Assembly (NCBI GenBank): GCA_959347315.1
Contig: OY365806.1
Span: 32,118,818-32,182,817 of the forward strand
Reading direction: 5' to 3'
DNA length: 64,000 nucleotides
Source of the DNA: Bimastos eiseni
Taxonomy: Eukaryota; Annelida; Clitellata; Crassiclitellata; Lumbricidae
Positions 1-15,300 of the stretch are shown one piece after another. Within the stretch, counting starts at the first letter, position 1. Each line of letters begins with the position of its first letter. Below the pieces are notes generated by a model. The model had not been told where the DNA came from. It saw only the letters and a program-made list of their open reading frames with translations, and made no database searches. The position numbers were made by a program, and so were the translations under genes.

Positions 1-393
1 CAATACGGTACACCAGCTAATCGGTGACCAAGCTACAGAAGTTCACATAAGAAGACAGACCTTTACAAAGACCTTCCAAACATGGCAGATCTCACTCCTC
101 ATAAATGTGGTAAAACATCTTCTGTTCACACTGATATAGCTCCTTTCAAATGCATATCAATATGGGAGATATTTAACTGTTCACACTGATATAGTTAGAT
201 AAGCTGGATATAGTATTATTGGTCTTTCTATTCTAAATCTTTTGGCTGTTTTTCTACCTCATTGGACTTAGTAACCCCTAGAATTTACAGAATTCTGGTT
301 CCATTACAGAGTGACATCAGGTGAGGCCATCGAATGATGTCGGGTGAATTAGAATGAGTCATAATAGAACAGAATAGATCGGGTGAATCCTAC

Positions 394-3300
394 TAAGTAG
401 AGTTTTTCGTCGTCCATTTCGGCGAAGACGGTTCCCTTGACCTGATTGGGCTTCATTGGACACCAGTTGAGAACCGGCAGACGACACTTGGACTGTGGCG
501 TCTTCTTAATTGGCAACATTGCTATAATCATCATCGTCATCATTATTATTCAAGTCATCATCATTCATTGCTTACTTTGCCCCATCACAATCATCTTATT
601 CAGCTTATTATTACAATGTTTCATTATCATCATCATTAGCTTCTGTTTAACTGTCCCATCATCGTGTTAATTACCAAAAATTAAAAAAATAATCGTAGTT
701 ATTGATACTATTTTCAGCATCAAATTGACAATGAACAATAAATTGACCATTATTATTATTATTATTATTATTCCAGCAGTTGTATATAGTGCACCATCCA
801 GATTGTCTACTGAGGAGTGCTCCCAGTCCAGTGAAAGCAAGGCAGAGTGACCAATAGGTACTCGAAGAAGCGCGGAAGGGAGCCAATTCTAGGTCGCAGG
901 GTCAGCCATGGAGCAAGCAAGGAGCTGCCTGATAGCAGACCACATGTGGGGGACAATAAATTCAGCTTGTGTAACTGAGCAGAGAGTGATGAATGTGCAT
1001 AGTGAAGCAGCATAGCTCCCACAAGTATGGAGGGCCTAAACTCTAAATACAGTACTGGACAAAGATAGTAATTTGGTATGCAATGTACTGTGGGTAAGGG
1101 AGCCAGTGGAATGCATCCTGCATATAATTGAAGACCCGACCAAACCTCGGAATGCAACCTACAAGGCAGGTAGCGGTGTGTACGATCCGGCAAGCCAGAA
1201 GTCCTTCATCATCATCCCTATCACCACCATCATCATTACTATCGCCATTGCATAAAAATTGCCCTCCTCATCATCATTGTCCCCTCAATTACTTCAACCC
1301 CTCACCCTACAGTCACAATGAGAAATTAAGGAATCTTCTAACAAAAGCAAAGAACCTATCCCTCACCCTGCATGTTGGGGACAACTCCCATTCCGGGTGG
1401 CGGTGGCGGAGGCGGAGGTCCCATATGGCCTGAAGGAGGTGGTGGTGGCGGTGGTGGGGCCATCTGTGGAGGTGGTGGAGCAGGCGGGGGCGGTCCACCA
1501 GGTGGAATCTCTTGACCAATCAGATCTGATGAACAACAAAAAAACCACAGCTGACTTTGTGTGTGACGGGCACAGAATTGTGACAATGTCAACCTCATCA
1601 CACTGACTACAAGCACAAAATTGTAACATCGCAGTTGCACTCGCTAAAGTGATTGGAAGCAAATATGTGAACTGTTAGTTGGAACAAATAATGCTACAAT
1701 TTTCTCATTATCTATACATACACAGATGGTTTTGTCTCCACAATATTACACTTGACAGTTTGTGATCTGTTTAAATTTCAAGTCTAAACTGAAGACCCTT
1801 TCCAACAATTCCTTGCCTATCGTAGCCTGGCATCTGCTGAACCAGATAAAGAATAAGATTCTGACTGCGCTCTTCTAATGGATTCTGAATGTATAAAACA
1901 AAGGTTACACTTGAAGTGAGTGAGTGAGCAATAACTAATGCCTTAAGCTTCATCATAATGGTGCTACAGAAGTAATGAGATCTGAATAGATATCTTATCC
2001 ATTGTAGCATGTCTTCTGGTCTAATGACTGGTTCTGTCCAATGGATTGTGATTTCAAAGGTGACCTACTTAGAAACAATCATTCTTTGATACTTTGTGCA
2101 TTTTCACTGCATTACAGCTATGGTCCTTGCCTTTGTTTGCAGTGCCAATCTTTGTGTAACAGCCTGATGATCATTTCACCAACCTTAGGGACCTGAGGAG
2201 CTTCTTTCAATATCCAGAAAATTTCAGCAGCCTCACACCAAAAGTTGCTATTTTACATCAGATTTGTATATCAAACATGTCTAAAAATAAACTTCACCAC
2301 GGCAGGTTGCTAGAAAAATGCATTACATAAAGGACCAGCAACATTAAATAAGAATGCTGTGGGAACATTAAATAATAATGCTGTGGATGGTTTACTGGCG
2401 AGCTACCAGTGAATTGAGCTAAATAAATAATCAGTTATTTGATATCATGTGGTTTACCAAAAGCAGAGGGACTCGTCTGAAATTGACGAAGTTTCTCTTC
2501 AAGCGAACTCAGTCGATTTGTTGATTCATCATGTTTAACCTTCAACGTCTGACTAAGGCTGGCCACCTCGTATTGCTTCTGCTCATAGAGCTCCTAAAAT
2601 GTCAACAGCACAAAGCAATGCAACACAATACTATACAAGTACAAGCACCACAATATAATGTCAATAACATTCATTACAAGAATATATGACACCATACAAT
2701 GAAATGCAGTACAACACTTATAAAATTCAATATGATATAATGCAATACAAGACCATAATTTGCATGCAAAATCAATGTTGTAATATTATGACAATCTGTT
2801 GCATGCTGGGTTGCGAGTCGTAAAACTACATTTTCAGTAGAATATCAGTCTTAAAACAAAATCAGAAAATAAATTAATTCAAATCCATCATTAATCAAAA
2901 TTAAATATACAAATATCAACACAATCTGACTAATTGATTTCACTTGACCTGTTGTAGTCCAGTAATTCATCAGTTCAGCTGCCATTGTCTTTCCTTTAAA
3001 GTAATAGTTGCCTCTGTGCTTATGAACCTCAGATGCGGTATCAACGAGTTACAGAACTGTGCAGTTTAATTAATTATTTTCTAGTTGATAGAAAAGCAGT
3101 GATTGTTACCAGCACTACATTAAAATACAGAAACTTTAATATGCAGTTTTCATGGCAATCAAAACAGTAAATAAAATCAACACTGAAACTGTAAAAAAAA
3201 CCTCTAAATACACACAAACACAGCTGTAGCTGCAACAAATCCATAAACAAAACCTCAACCATGAATAAAACTGTAGATGAACTGCAAACAAAACAGTAAC

Positions 3301-6300
3301 TTGAACTATTACAGAAAACATAACCAAAACTAGAACTATTCTCATTGGCTGTTACCATTCTCCGCTAATCACCAACATTGCATGTGCCACCTGTTTTGTC
3401 ATACACAACCAACAATACCAGATGAAAACAGCTCACTCACCTTGTACTGTTCTACATCACTTTTGGAGCTGGCAAGCTGCTGCTCCAAATGGGCTAAACA
3501 GAGCAAAATCACAGTCAAACATAAGCTAACTAAGTTTAATTATTCATATACCTGTTATCATAATTAATACCTATACTATTTTCATGATTGTTATCTTTAC
3601 CTTGTGACCTCACCTTGCCTAATCTTTCTTATCATATCTTAAATAGAGTAACAGAAGACAGCTTACCGATGCGCTCCATGGCCTCATTTTCGACTTCCTG
3701 AATTTTCTCGTGCACCTACAAATATGTTAGCTTCACCCTTGTTATCCTCATCAAACGTTATTTTTATCATGCTACTCAAATCATGCATTTGCCCTTTAGC
3801 TATGTTAGTCATTTTATCTTAATCAAATTTGGTCTTTAAGCTTTCTCAAGTTGTAAAATTCCTTGCTATTGAAGTGAAACCTATTAGTTATATAGTTTTA
3901 TCAATAATTATCTGTACCAAAAACAACAGGGCTAAGATCTAATTTGTCCACCATAAATGAAGTCGAACATCAGAGAAATTCTTGATATGAGTTACTGAGC
4001 TGCAGTTGACTGCACTTCATTCAGTTAGCAATATCACTAATGCAGATGCCTGAGGCAGCCCAGATGCTGAACAGTTTGACCCAGCCAAGGTCTGTATTCT
4101 AGCCTCTCACAAAGAATGTGGCCCGCCAAAAATTAAAAAGTTTCTTAACCCGAGCCAAATCAAGTCCTGCAACATAGTCATTGCAGGATGGCACAATGCC
4201 TTTGGGTTACCTTTTACCTTATCAAGCATCATCTATACCTGCCATCCTCAGTTAATTATTCATAAGCGTCTCACATAAGAGAGTTCCAGCTCCATATCGG
4301 CCATCTTGTCGAGTGCTGCGCTCTTCGTGTCAGAGTCCTCGAGCAGCAGCCGGACATCGATCATGTTGTCCAGGTAGGCATTCACCTGAATCTGTAACCT
4401 CTCACTCTCTGTGTGACGTAGCTTGTGCTGAAAATGCAACAGAACACTTCTGACAATTCTTTAAGAAAAGATGTAATATGGTCTCCATGCCCAACAAGAT
4501 TTTGACGGGTGCCTCAACGTATTATGCCATTTTACCACAGTCTTACCGATCCCAACCATTGATTGAATGTTTTGTTTATTACAAAGATGGCATAATATTG
4601 TATTGTATCTAAACATTTCTACAGTGCTTCATGTAAGGTGAACCGTTCAGAAGCGCTGCCAGAGTGCAAGGCTCCATGAGAAGAAGTAGGTTTTGAGAAA
4701 AGCAAAAGGATGAGAGACTGCCAGATAGAATTTTAGAGCAAACAGATGGAGAAGTGCATTCCACAGAGAAGGACCAATTGAAGCAAAAGATCGAGGCTGA
4801 GTCATAGTTATTCTCATTTGAGGAACCAAGAGGTCAAATTTATTGAACGAGTGAAGTGGACAGAGGGAGGAAACTGAACGAGGTTGAAGTATTACGTTAA
4901 TCAGGTATATCTCCTTCACCTGTTTGGATTTTGAAAAGTCTCAAATGGTTGATGATTTTTTACTCTAATATCACCTGAAGTAACCACCAATGGACGCATC
5001 AATTTGTCTGTCAAGAAAATAGTTAAAATCAAGCAAAAACTATCAGGGGTAGCAATCCAATAGGATTACAAGGACCTTGTCAACAGTATCTACAGGGTCG
5101 TCCATAAAGGACGTCCGCAAAAAAACCTACTTTTTGAACCCCCCCCCTCTTCTCTCTTGTCCAAATTCGACTTCCCCCCCTCTTTGCGGACTTCCGCATC
5201 ACACATGTGTCAGCCACCATTGCAACTGCTGATCATTATTTTACTGTATTGCTTTTTAATGGACATTTATTGACAAATAACGAGATTTAATCAAAGAGAT
5301 GTAAAAAACTTTAATTAATTTTGTAAACGCTCATTTGCATGAAAGCTTCGTAAATAATTCTCTCAAATGTGCAGTATAACCTTAAGTTACTAATAAACAA
5401 CTAAGATCATGATGTAATTAACATCAGACGTGATTTTGGCAGTAGTTTAGCATGGTCATATGCGGACGTCCGCATAGTCCTAGACCCCTCTTCTCCCCCC
5501 GTCCGCACTTGTCCGCATTTTCCCCTATCCCTCCGCCGGTGCTAACGTCCTTTGTGGATGACCCCAACCCGGGACCACAGCAACATCTGGCTGCTTCAGA
5601 CTGAATTCACGCTCTACTAAAGCACTGTGCCAGGAAACCTTGGTTCAGACTTACGCTGAGATAGTCATCGAGTTCAAGCAGCGTGAACTCGTGCTGGAGG
5701 TGAACCCTGTAGTTCATGTCTTCAACTGAATGAACGGCTATGTTGATGAACTGCATACAGGCTACCTGAACAACAACGACATTCACTTAGATATTGATAC
5801 AATCGTGGATGCAATCACTGTAATTGGAATATCATGAAATTATTATCTAAATATGATCACTGCTGTCACCACAAGAGGGGTGCTGCTTACAATTAGTAAT
5901 GTGACTCAGATCAGGAATTACTTTAGATAGATCTCAGATAAAGAGATCAAATTTAGACTAGATTAAGAGATAAACACAGGAGTGTTACTAAATCAGATCA
6001 CGGGATTCAATCACGAGATCAGATCAGTGGGTTAAAGAGCGATCAAATTAGGCCACACAGTACATCATCAGGTTACACCTACACACTGACTAATCTATAA
6101 TAGATCAAATATTAGATCTTAATACCTGAGCAAAAGACTACATAAAAAAACATTAAATCCAAGATCGAATAAAGAGATTAGATTAAGATATTCCCCACCA
6201 TAAAGTCGATATGAAATTCCTCATAGTTGCAGAAGTATTTCATTAATGTTTCAAATCGTTGCCTCTCGTGGCATTGCTACAACATAAAATTGCTAAACTA

Positions 6301-9300
6301 AGACCACAAAAAGACCATGTCAAAATGCTAATTAACTGCTACAACACAGTCTGTACAACACAACTAAAACAGAGCAGACTATTAGATAGACTACCACTGT
6401 TGCAATAATCTATTCTAATTCATTCTAAACACTTCTACATTCTACAGCCAAATGTAAATGCATTGTGAAAGCTTGAACCTGTTGAATTTTCATCTTCAAT
6501 GAGTAGTTATGACTCCTGACAATGAGTTTCCTCAAACAACCATCAATTGATGCGTTGTGCATTCAGATTATGAAGCGTATAACTCATTGGGTCAAATAAG
6601 ATCACAACAGATCAGATAATAAAAACCACCTCCTTGAAGTTGTCGAAGGCATTGAGGATGACCTGGTGACCTCCGCTGACAAGACAAACAGCGGCCAACA
6701 ACTCAAGCACCAAGGCCTTTGTCCTGCAATGTAAATTAAAGCCAAGAAATCTATACAGCAACACCATCATCATATTCACTTTCATCTATTATAATTGTAT
6801 AGGCAACAGCATCATTTTCATTCAGCTGTAATCATAATCACCTATACCATCTGCAGCAGAAGCAGCAATAATCATCTTATAATAAAATCATTCTTCAAGC
6901 ACTCACCATAATCACCACCACCTCCTCCTCCTCCACATTTTACACCACTAACAAAACCATTCTTCATTAGACAAAATGTAGAATTCAAAATATATCTAAC
7001 CGTGGACTTTTGTGGTTAAGGCTGAGAGCAATACAGTTGATGGCCTGCTTATGTGCAAAAACTTGATTGAATCCACCCTATGAAAACACAAAGCAGTTTC
7101 CATTAACAGAGCCAGAACAAAAATTGCTGCTTTTACTTCCAATCATCTTCTCACAATGAAACTAACCTAACCCAAATTTTATGGAGTGCATTCGTGGACC
7201 TTATACGGTTTAGGTTTAACGCCTGACCAGGTCTTCCAATAGTTCGTTGCTCGTGGCTGCACATCTACCTGGCAATTCAAAAACTACACACAAGCCATTT
7301 TAAAATACCACATACCCAAAGCTTATGGGAACTTGAGTCATCATAAACTTACTTATTTGAAATTAAAGCTGATTTTGCAATGTTGTATATATTTAAAATG
7401 TATGTACTTCATTGATCTTAAAATTAGGACCACATATATAAATCTATAACAACCAAAAGTTCACGCTACCTCAAAATAAACACAAACAATACAACTCAAC
7501 AGCATCTATTTAATAATCACTGCCATTCCACAAATTCCTGGCCATACTGTGCGAGTATAAGTAGACAGGTTAGTCAAGAACCTAATGTCACTATCAGCTC
7601 ACCACAAAATAGACAGCCACATATAAATGTAGGCCCATATGGTCACATATTTCGCTTCAAGTTTAAAGAGCCATAATGTGTTACTTCATATGGATACTAG
7701 ATTTTGTGTTTTAAAATGAAGGTAGAGTGTACCACTGTACCTGGTGATTCATGATGGCTCGAAGGCAGAGGATGCCAACATGGACATCATCCATAGCATC
7801 CCCAAAGTTGAGCTTCGAGTGCGAACTCTTCATCTTCATCGTATGCTTAGTGGATGCAGAGGCTGGGTACGAGTTCCGGTTGCTAGGCATTGAGGCGTTT
7901 AAAGAACTATCACCATCAGCAACTGTATTCAGCTGCTCGGTTCTGGAAATGGTAAGGTAAGGTAATTAATGAACACTTAAGGCAATTAATACAGTGGCAC
8001 AGTAACAATAAGGCAAGATTTAAAATGTATGATAATCTATGACAAGATAATTTTTGAAAAGGTCAGTTATGAAAATGCTAAATAATTGATAGAATGCACG
8101 ATAATTTTAAAAATTTAAGGTAGTTTATGAAAAGGTAGAACAATATACAATAAGGTTATACAATTTAGGAAATGATACACTGGATAAGAAGACCTAGATA
8201 ATAAAAAAGCAAGGTAATTAATTAAACTGATTGACAATATATGAAGAGGTAAGTTATGAACAGGTTTGACATGATTATATTAATATATAGTGTAATAAAC
8301 AATAAGTATAGATACATAATTAAGGTAAGATAATTTACGAAACTGCAAAGCAAATCATGAACATGCAAAGTAGGTCATGAAAAGGTAAGGAATTTCTGAA
8401 AATGTGTTGCAGATAGGTTAGATAATTAATGAAAAGGAAAGAATTTATATCCTCATGAAAAAGCAAAGTAGGCCTATTTTATTATGAAAAGACAATCCAT
8501 GAATGAGCAAGGCATACCATGAAATTGTAAGAGAATTTAAGAAAGGATAATTAAAGAAAAAGGTAATTTATGAAAAGTAATTTATGAATGTAAGGTGATG
8601 CAAATAAACGAAAGCACAACATAAAATGTGACAAGTGCAGAGAATTCAATTTCAAAGAAGACATTCAATACATAAATATTTTTTACAAGCTAACAAGAAG
8701 CTGTCACTGCGAGGATGCAACGAGAAGATTATAACAATAATCAAATGTTAAAAGCTATTAAAATAACTATATAAATTTTAAAAATCTATTAAAATGACCA
8801 CATACATTACAGGCACTTACGTAATTTTGCTGCTAGCATAAAATATTTTATCTTTTTCAAATAACTCAACCACCAGAATATGTCGTCTCTTTGTCTCAAT
8901 GACATACTATTTTGTGAGTCACAATTAACTTTTGACCTGAAAAGGAATCTGAAAATGTTGCATATCCTAGAGGGAAAATTCGCAAGATAGCAGATATCTC
9001 AACGACATACCAAGATTCTGACCAGATCTCACCTTTGGTCTGGTACGCCATCGGTTGATGCCGTGTATGTCTAATGTGTTATTAATTAAAGTTGCTAATT
9101 AATAAATGTTGTGAAGGGACAAAGGAGCTTTTGACAACTTACCTCATGATCTGCTGAGCATAGGATAAGTAACTCACAAGAACATCCAAACCATTATGCT
9201 GCTCACTTAGGAAGTCACGCACCCACCTGGAAACATAACAACATAACAACAGCTGTCAAACAGATATAAGGCATTTCCTCTGAGTGATAAAAGCTTGCAT

Positions 9301-12300
9301 GCATCTTTTGAAGACTTAACTAACATGCTCACTGCATGAAAATTATGAAATTATAGAGTAGAAAGACACTTGCTTAAGTAGTAAGCAAAAAAGAGCAAAT
9401 TCGAATTTTATATACTAAATAAAATATGGTCAGTTCCTAATCATGGAGAAAGTTCATGTTCTGGAAATTCCATGTGGTACAAAACATCCCCATATCCTGT
9501 GTTCTAGAAATTCTCATGTTCTGGAAACCGTTCGTTTCAATGAATTACACCTCACAAACACTGGAGATGCCCAGACAATAATTGCACAAACCAGAAGTTC
9601 AAAATGTCCAAGACTATTTCAGTTTCAGCAATCTGCAACTGAAGCAAAACTGTATAACATTGCTTAACTTCACAGTGCACAGCAGCATCACAATTCAAAA
9701 CACCAAATATTGGGAGCACCATAGGAAATCAAGACTTACTGTATGTTATTTGTGCGTAGGGAAATTTCCAGATCCTTCAGCGTTTGTGTAGAGGATGAAT
9801 CACCCAATTCCTTTTTAACCTGAAAAATATCCGGGACATGTTGCTGCCAATGTTACATCTAAGCTGTGTGTGAGTGTGCACACGCTCACGGGCGATGGAG
9901 CCAGCGGGCACAAGAATTTACTGTGCGCACACAAATTTGTTTGCAAAAATAATAAGCCATTTCATTTTATGAAACTACATAAATCGAGTCTAGCTGGCTG
10001 CGGCCTACCTTACTCCAGAAACTTTGATTTCTTTGCTGATTCGCTTGCTTATATATCTTTAGGCAAGGGACTTCTCTTAGGCTTTCAGAATTGATCACCA
10101 TAGACTTTCAGATATAGTCATAATTTAAACATCATCGGACATGTGCATAAAAGTGTGAACTATTTTTAAAATGTTGCACACACATTTCTTGTGCATACTG
10201 TCTCCAAGAAATTAGATGGAACACTGGTTGCTGTGTATATCTATTTTGTGAGTCACAATTAACTTTTGATCTGAAAGGAATCTGAAAATGTTGCATATCC
10301 TAGAGGGAAAATTCGCAAGACAGCAGATATACCAACGACCTACAGATTTTATTTACGAAACTGGGATCCTATAACCCAGAGATCCAATTAGATATCACAT
10401 TTAAAAGCCTCTCAATACTCGGAATGCAAACTTCCAAGGCATTAGGTGAGCCTATTATCCAGAGTCTTGACACATGATAAAGAGATCATAGTGTCTTTTA
10501 AAGCACACGTAAGTGCAGAGGGAGTCTTTTAACATTTTTTAAAATGCATAAGGCATCAATCGATTTAGAATGAATAAGGGTGAAATATTTTTAGCTGAAG
10601 TGCAACACAACACCAATTTAACAAGTGCAAAAACTTTTCTGAAATTGTCAGTGAACTTAAAAACAACTTCCTAAGCCAATTGTAACTTCTTTAACACCAT
10701 AATCATATCTCAGGTAGAGACCTGAATGATGTTAAAAAAACTGTTACATAGTATCGTATAATTTATGTCTTTCAATTCCTAAGCGTCAATTTCAATTATT
10801 ATTTTATCGAACCTTCAGCTAACCTTAAAAAGTGCAATGAAGTAGCCATGGCAGTTTTAGCAACTGCAGTTTTCTAGGCTTATTTTATTGGCAAGAATCT
10901 AAACCCCATCCTCATGGTTGAAAGACCAGCATTCTAACCGAATGGAGTGAATTGCAAATAATATATTAGCAAATACTTAAAGACTACAACATGCACAAAA
11001 TACAAACATGCATCCAATGTTGAGATAGCATGTGCAGCATGCCTTCTATCAACATGCCTTAATGATAACATGCTTTCTATGTCAACATGCTTGTCAACAG
11101 ACAACCAGCAATGACAGAGCCTTAATTTACAAGAAATAGTCAAGCCTGGTGGAAGAGAGGATAGAGTAGACAAGGTTTAGCAAAGAGGGACCTGCAAATA
11201 CAGTGCTTTTCAGAAGGTTTCAACAGGCTCAATTTATTTATATTTGTCTTTTATGTAAGAACATAAAAGATTACATAAATACACACAATGGCCCAAAAAA
11301 CAAGCACACACATCCACTCATACCTAACTCCACAGTTACATACATACATACATATATCCTTACAAACATAAGGTATGGCATAGCAGGAAAGGTTTGTGAA
11401 GTGAAGTAAGGTCAATAAAGCAGGGAGTATTAAGAAATATATTGTAAATATCACTCATATGTTAAAATGATGCAAGGTATGGTAAAATGGATATTGAATT
11501 ATTGAATAAATGAAAATACAATATAATTTGTCTGAAAATAGCTGACACCTTAACCTGCTCAAAGGGTTTAGGGAAGCAGAAAAATTGGCCCAAAGGAAGA
11601 GTCCAGGGAACCAGTAGAACTGGTTCAAAAGTAAACAACTCATCACAGCAACTAATACACATTCAGAACAAAATAAAATCCAGAGAAACGGTTATAGATG
11701 GTAACGTAAGGCATTGCATTCCCTCCTTTATTACATGCTTATCAATGTTTGTACCCTTTTGGTTCACAGGGCCTACAAGCACATGAAAAGCACAGGGATA
11801 AGTGGCAGGAAGGGTGTAATGCTGCATAATTGTGGCTTGCAGATGAGGGTCAAGGCATAAAATTTACGATATTGTAAACGTAAATTTATGCATATAACTT
11901 ACACGTAAACTTGAGGAGATTTTACTTAGTCGCCTAAACGAGGACGATTCCTTTGAACTGCGCTCAAAGCCTGTAGCCTTTAAACAAACAGGAAATATGA
12001 CAGACAAAATCAAGCACAATAACATATGCAAATATATGTATATAAATGCAAATATACACATTAACAAAACTATAAGACAGAATATGCCACTTTATAAAAA
12101 AAATAACAAACTAATGTGAATGCAGTCACTAACAAAACGATAACAACATTTGCAAAATTCTTCAGACCTCCAAACTGAGCAAAAGATGCAAATTAACAAA
12201 CTCTAACTACATGTCAGCATATGCAAATAAAAGCTAAAAGATGCAAACACACAAACAGTTACGAATATACACAACCTTTACTCACAAACAAACCAGTGTC

Positions 12301-15300
12301 TACTAAGGAAGTCCAGCTTTGGATTGACACAATCCCAGAAACATAATTTTATACAGACCATATTTTGCATGCAAAGCTATGGGGATAACGAGTCTAGTAA
12401 AATTAAATGTTTACGGACACATACCAGTACTACCTACTTATGGCAGGCCATCAGGGCCATTGATAAATCCTACCTATCTAATCTTCACCATGTCCTATGA
12501 TGTTCTATATCAAACAAAAGATATTGTTCATAGATTGCATCCTTTGTTTAAGACTTTAATGACAAGCATGTACTAAATTGTATGGAACGAGTGTGTACTA
12601 AATATTGACCTCAGATTGGCTCCTTTGCTTAATATTTTATTGACGAGCGATGTTGAGCGCGCACTAAAATGCATGGAAAAACTAATCCCGCTAGTTTTTA
12701 AAGATTTAACAAAATCCTTCAGCAGCCTTGACTTACTTCACCTAATTTCATGTACATGGATTTATACAGATTATCCATCTGTAAAGTGGCTGCCTTTTAA
12801 GTAAAAGTCAACATTACAAAACCAGCAGTGTATTTTGAGAGGAACTATAATTCTTATTAACTTCCTGTTATTTTCAAACATGCCAAAGCTGACATTGCAA
12901 AATTAACTAACGGACATGTGATTCTTTCATCTTAGCAAATCTTGAAATAAACCATGTATTTGATGGCATTTCAACTAATTAGTATCAAATTATGTCTGCA
13001 TCACCATTGCTGACCATGTACATGCCAATGACTTTTATTATGGGCATAAAGATTTTAGTAATTTGGAATGAGTGCTGTAAAAATGAAGCCATTTATCCTC
13101 ACAAACAAACTCCACCAACTTAACTTAATATCATTTGCCAGATAATACAAAGCTGTACCTCCTCTTTTCTAACTCCAACAGACATTGGTAAGTATCACTA
13201 AGCACAAATAAGCATCAATAAGACACAGAAACGTTATTAACAAGTGCAAACTGTGATGATATGACAAAACAAAGACATAACGCCAGTGTTGTATGCAAGA
13301 CCTTAAACTTCAAGGCCAAGACGAGACCGAGACAGTGAGGTACCGAGACCAAGATCATGAGGTACCGAGACCGAGACACTAAGTTCAAGACAGTTCGAGA
13401 CAGTAAAAATCACGTGATCCTATATAAAAGGCTGTAAAATAGTAATCTATCAGTTTTCGGGAATAAGGTTCATTTGTAATTTCAATTTGAAACTTAATTA
13501 TAATGAATATTGTATCAATTCTCAAGAACAGTTTGTAAATTGCCAAGTTTTATCTTTTTCAATATTTCTTCTTCGGCCTAGCGCAAAATTTTAAGACAGT
13601 TAGCGCGAAACTTATTGAGACCGCTTGTTCGAGACAAAACAAGACTTTAAATTCAAGACTGTTTTAAAAAATTCGAGACTACCTCGAGACCGAGATTGAG
13701 ACAGCAGGCTTCCGAGACCGAGACACTAAAAAACTGTCTTGAGACCGAGACACTGTCTTGAGACCATACAACTCTGCATAACGCCTAATCCAAACAACAT
13801 GCCAATGCCTGTTTTACAAATAATTTTATTAATCATTAGATCTACTGTTATCATAAACAAGTTAAAACATAAAAATCGCAACTGTTGTCATGATATAATT
13901 ATTCAAAAAATCAAAAAAAGGTATTTACTGTGCTTGCAACAAATTTTATCATGAAAATTGTGAATTCTGACATAAAAACTTCTAGACACTAATCGCTTAA
14001 TATTCTAATCAAATTCTAAATTAATTATTGCTGAATACTCTCCCAAAAGAACCATAGGTTTCGTTAGTACTGAAACAGAGTAATGAACTACTGCACTACT
14101 ATGGTTGATTAGTGCTACAAACTGCAGTGAAAATTGTTTTCAATATGCCTGCTGGAATCTCACTCTTCATTTAAATAAATACTTCACAGAGGTTACATTT
14201 TGAGGAGGTTCAAGCATACTACCTCAAAAAATTTCTGATCTTTGTTAGTAGCAAGAGATGGGGCTAAAAATGGTTGCACCAGATTAGTGCTAAAACCTGA
14301 TGTGTTAAACAACTGGTTAGAGACGCGGAAACGAGCCAAATCACAAACTCAGGCGACTGACAACGGAACTGAAATCGTAATTACTGTCAAAAACCGAGGA
14401 CTCGAGAAGAGATGACGGCCTGAGTGTTTCACCTTGGAGCTTTTCAGGCTAGGATCAAGGAAGATGCGCAGCTTGTTCAGGTAGAAATCAGGAGGCTGCT
14501 TTGCTGAAACCTTTTCCTAAGATAAAACAAATATGCACAAATCCACCAGAAGATGTGATTCACAGCATAAGGAATGTTGGTATTTGATTGGGTAAATGTT
14601 TAATTGACCTGCATGTATGCATGCACATGAATATTTTTAGACCACATTTAAGAATTTATCAAAAGCATTGTGAACAATTGAACATGGCCATCTAAGGGTA
14701 AAATAGCACAAATCCAGGCATTCCAGAACAAGGCATGGCACAAGGTCATTGGAGTAGTAAACACTAGGTTATGCTATATTCACCAGAAAATGAAGCAGCT
14801 GATGGAAGCACAAACTGAAAAGAGAAGTAAATAAATTTGGAAGCTTGCAGAGATTTCAGTTGAGGAGAAAGTCATGAACATCAGAACGTTCCAAATAGTT
14901 CAGCAGAAAAGATAAGTAAGTTCTGTGGATTCAACCACTGAGAACAACAAAGAGCACAACACAATAGAGACAAAGTACAAGGTACAGCAAGCAACAGTCA
15001 GATTGTCTGCTGATAGCGAACAGTATTTGTCAACATGAATAGCGAACAATAAGCAAAACGAAAAAATATGAGACAATATGCTACCTGATCACATATCATT
15101 TCCCATTTCTTTTCATCATCGTATCGATTCAGAAGCTTTGCTTTGTCAGGAGGTAAATCCATTGAAGCCTACAAAAATGAAATAGAAGACAGACCAATAC
15201 AGTAACTCGGATTAATTGATCAAATAATAGACAGAATTACTTACTGACTAACAAGTCAATTCACTGATGATTGACATTGAATCCACAAATTTATAAGAGA

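Noticed and set aside
1128..1433. 101-codon plus-strand frame rich in Ser/His
   Set aside because: Composed of microsatellite (ATC)n translation and antisense of the FH1 exon.
7751..7960. Plus-strand open frame of 69 codons
   Set aside because: It is the antisense of the formin exon 7942-7741, whose minus-strand frame continues in phase with neighbouring exons and matches the family.
7943..8630. CRISPR-like array
   Set aside because: The repeats are imperfect and without regular unique spacers, and the genome is animal; this is a decayed tandem repeat.
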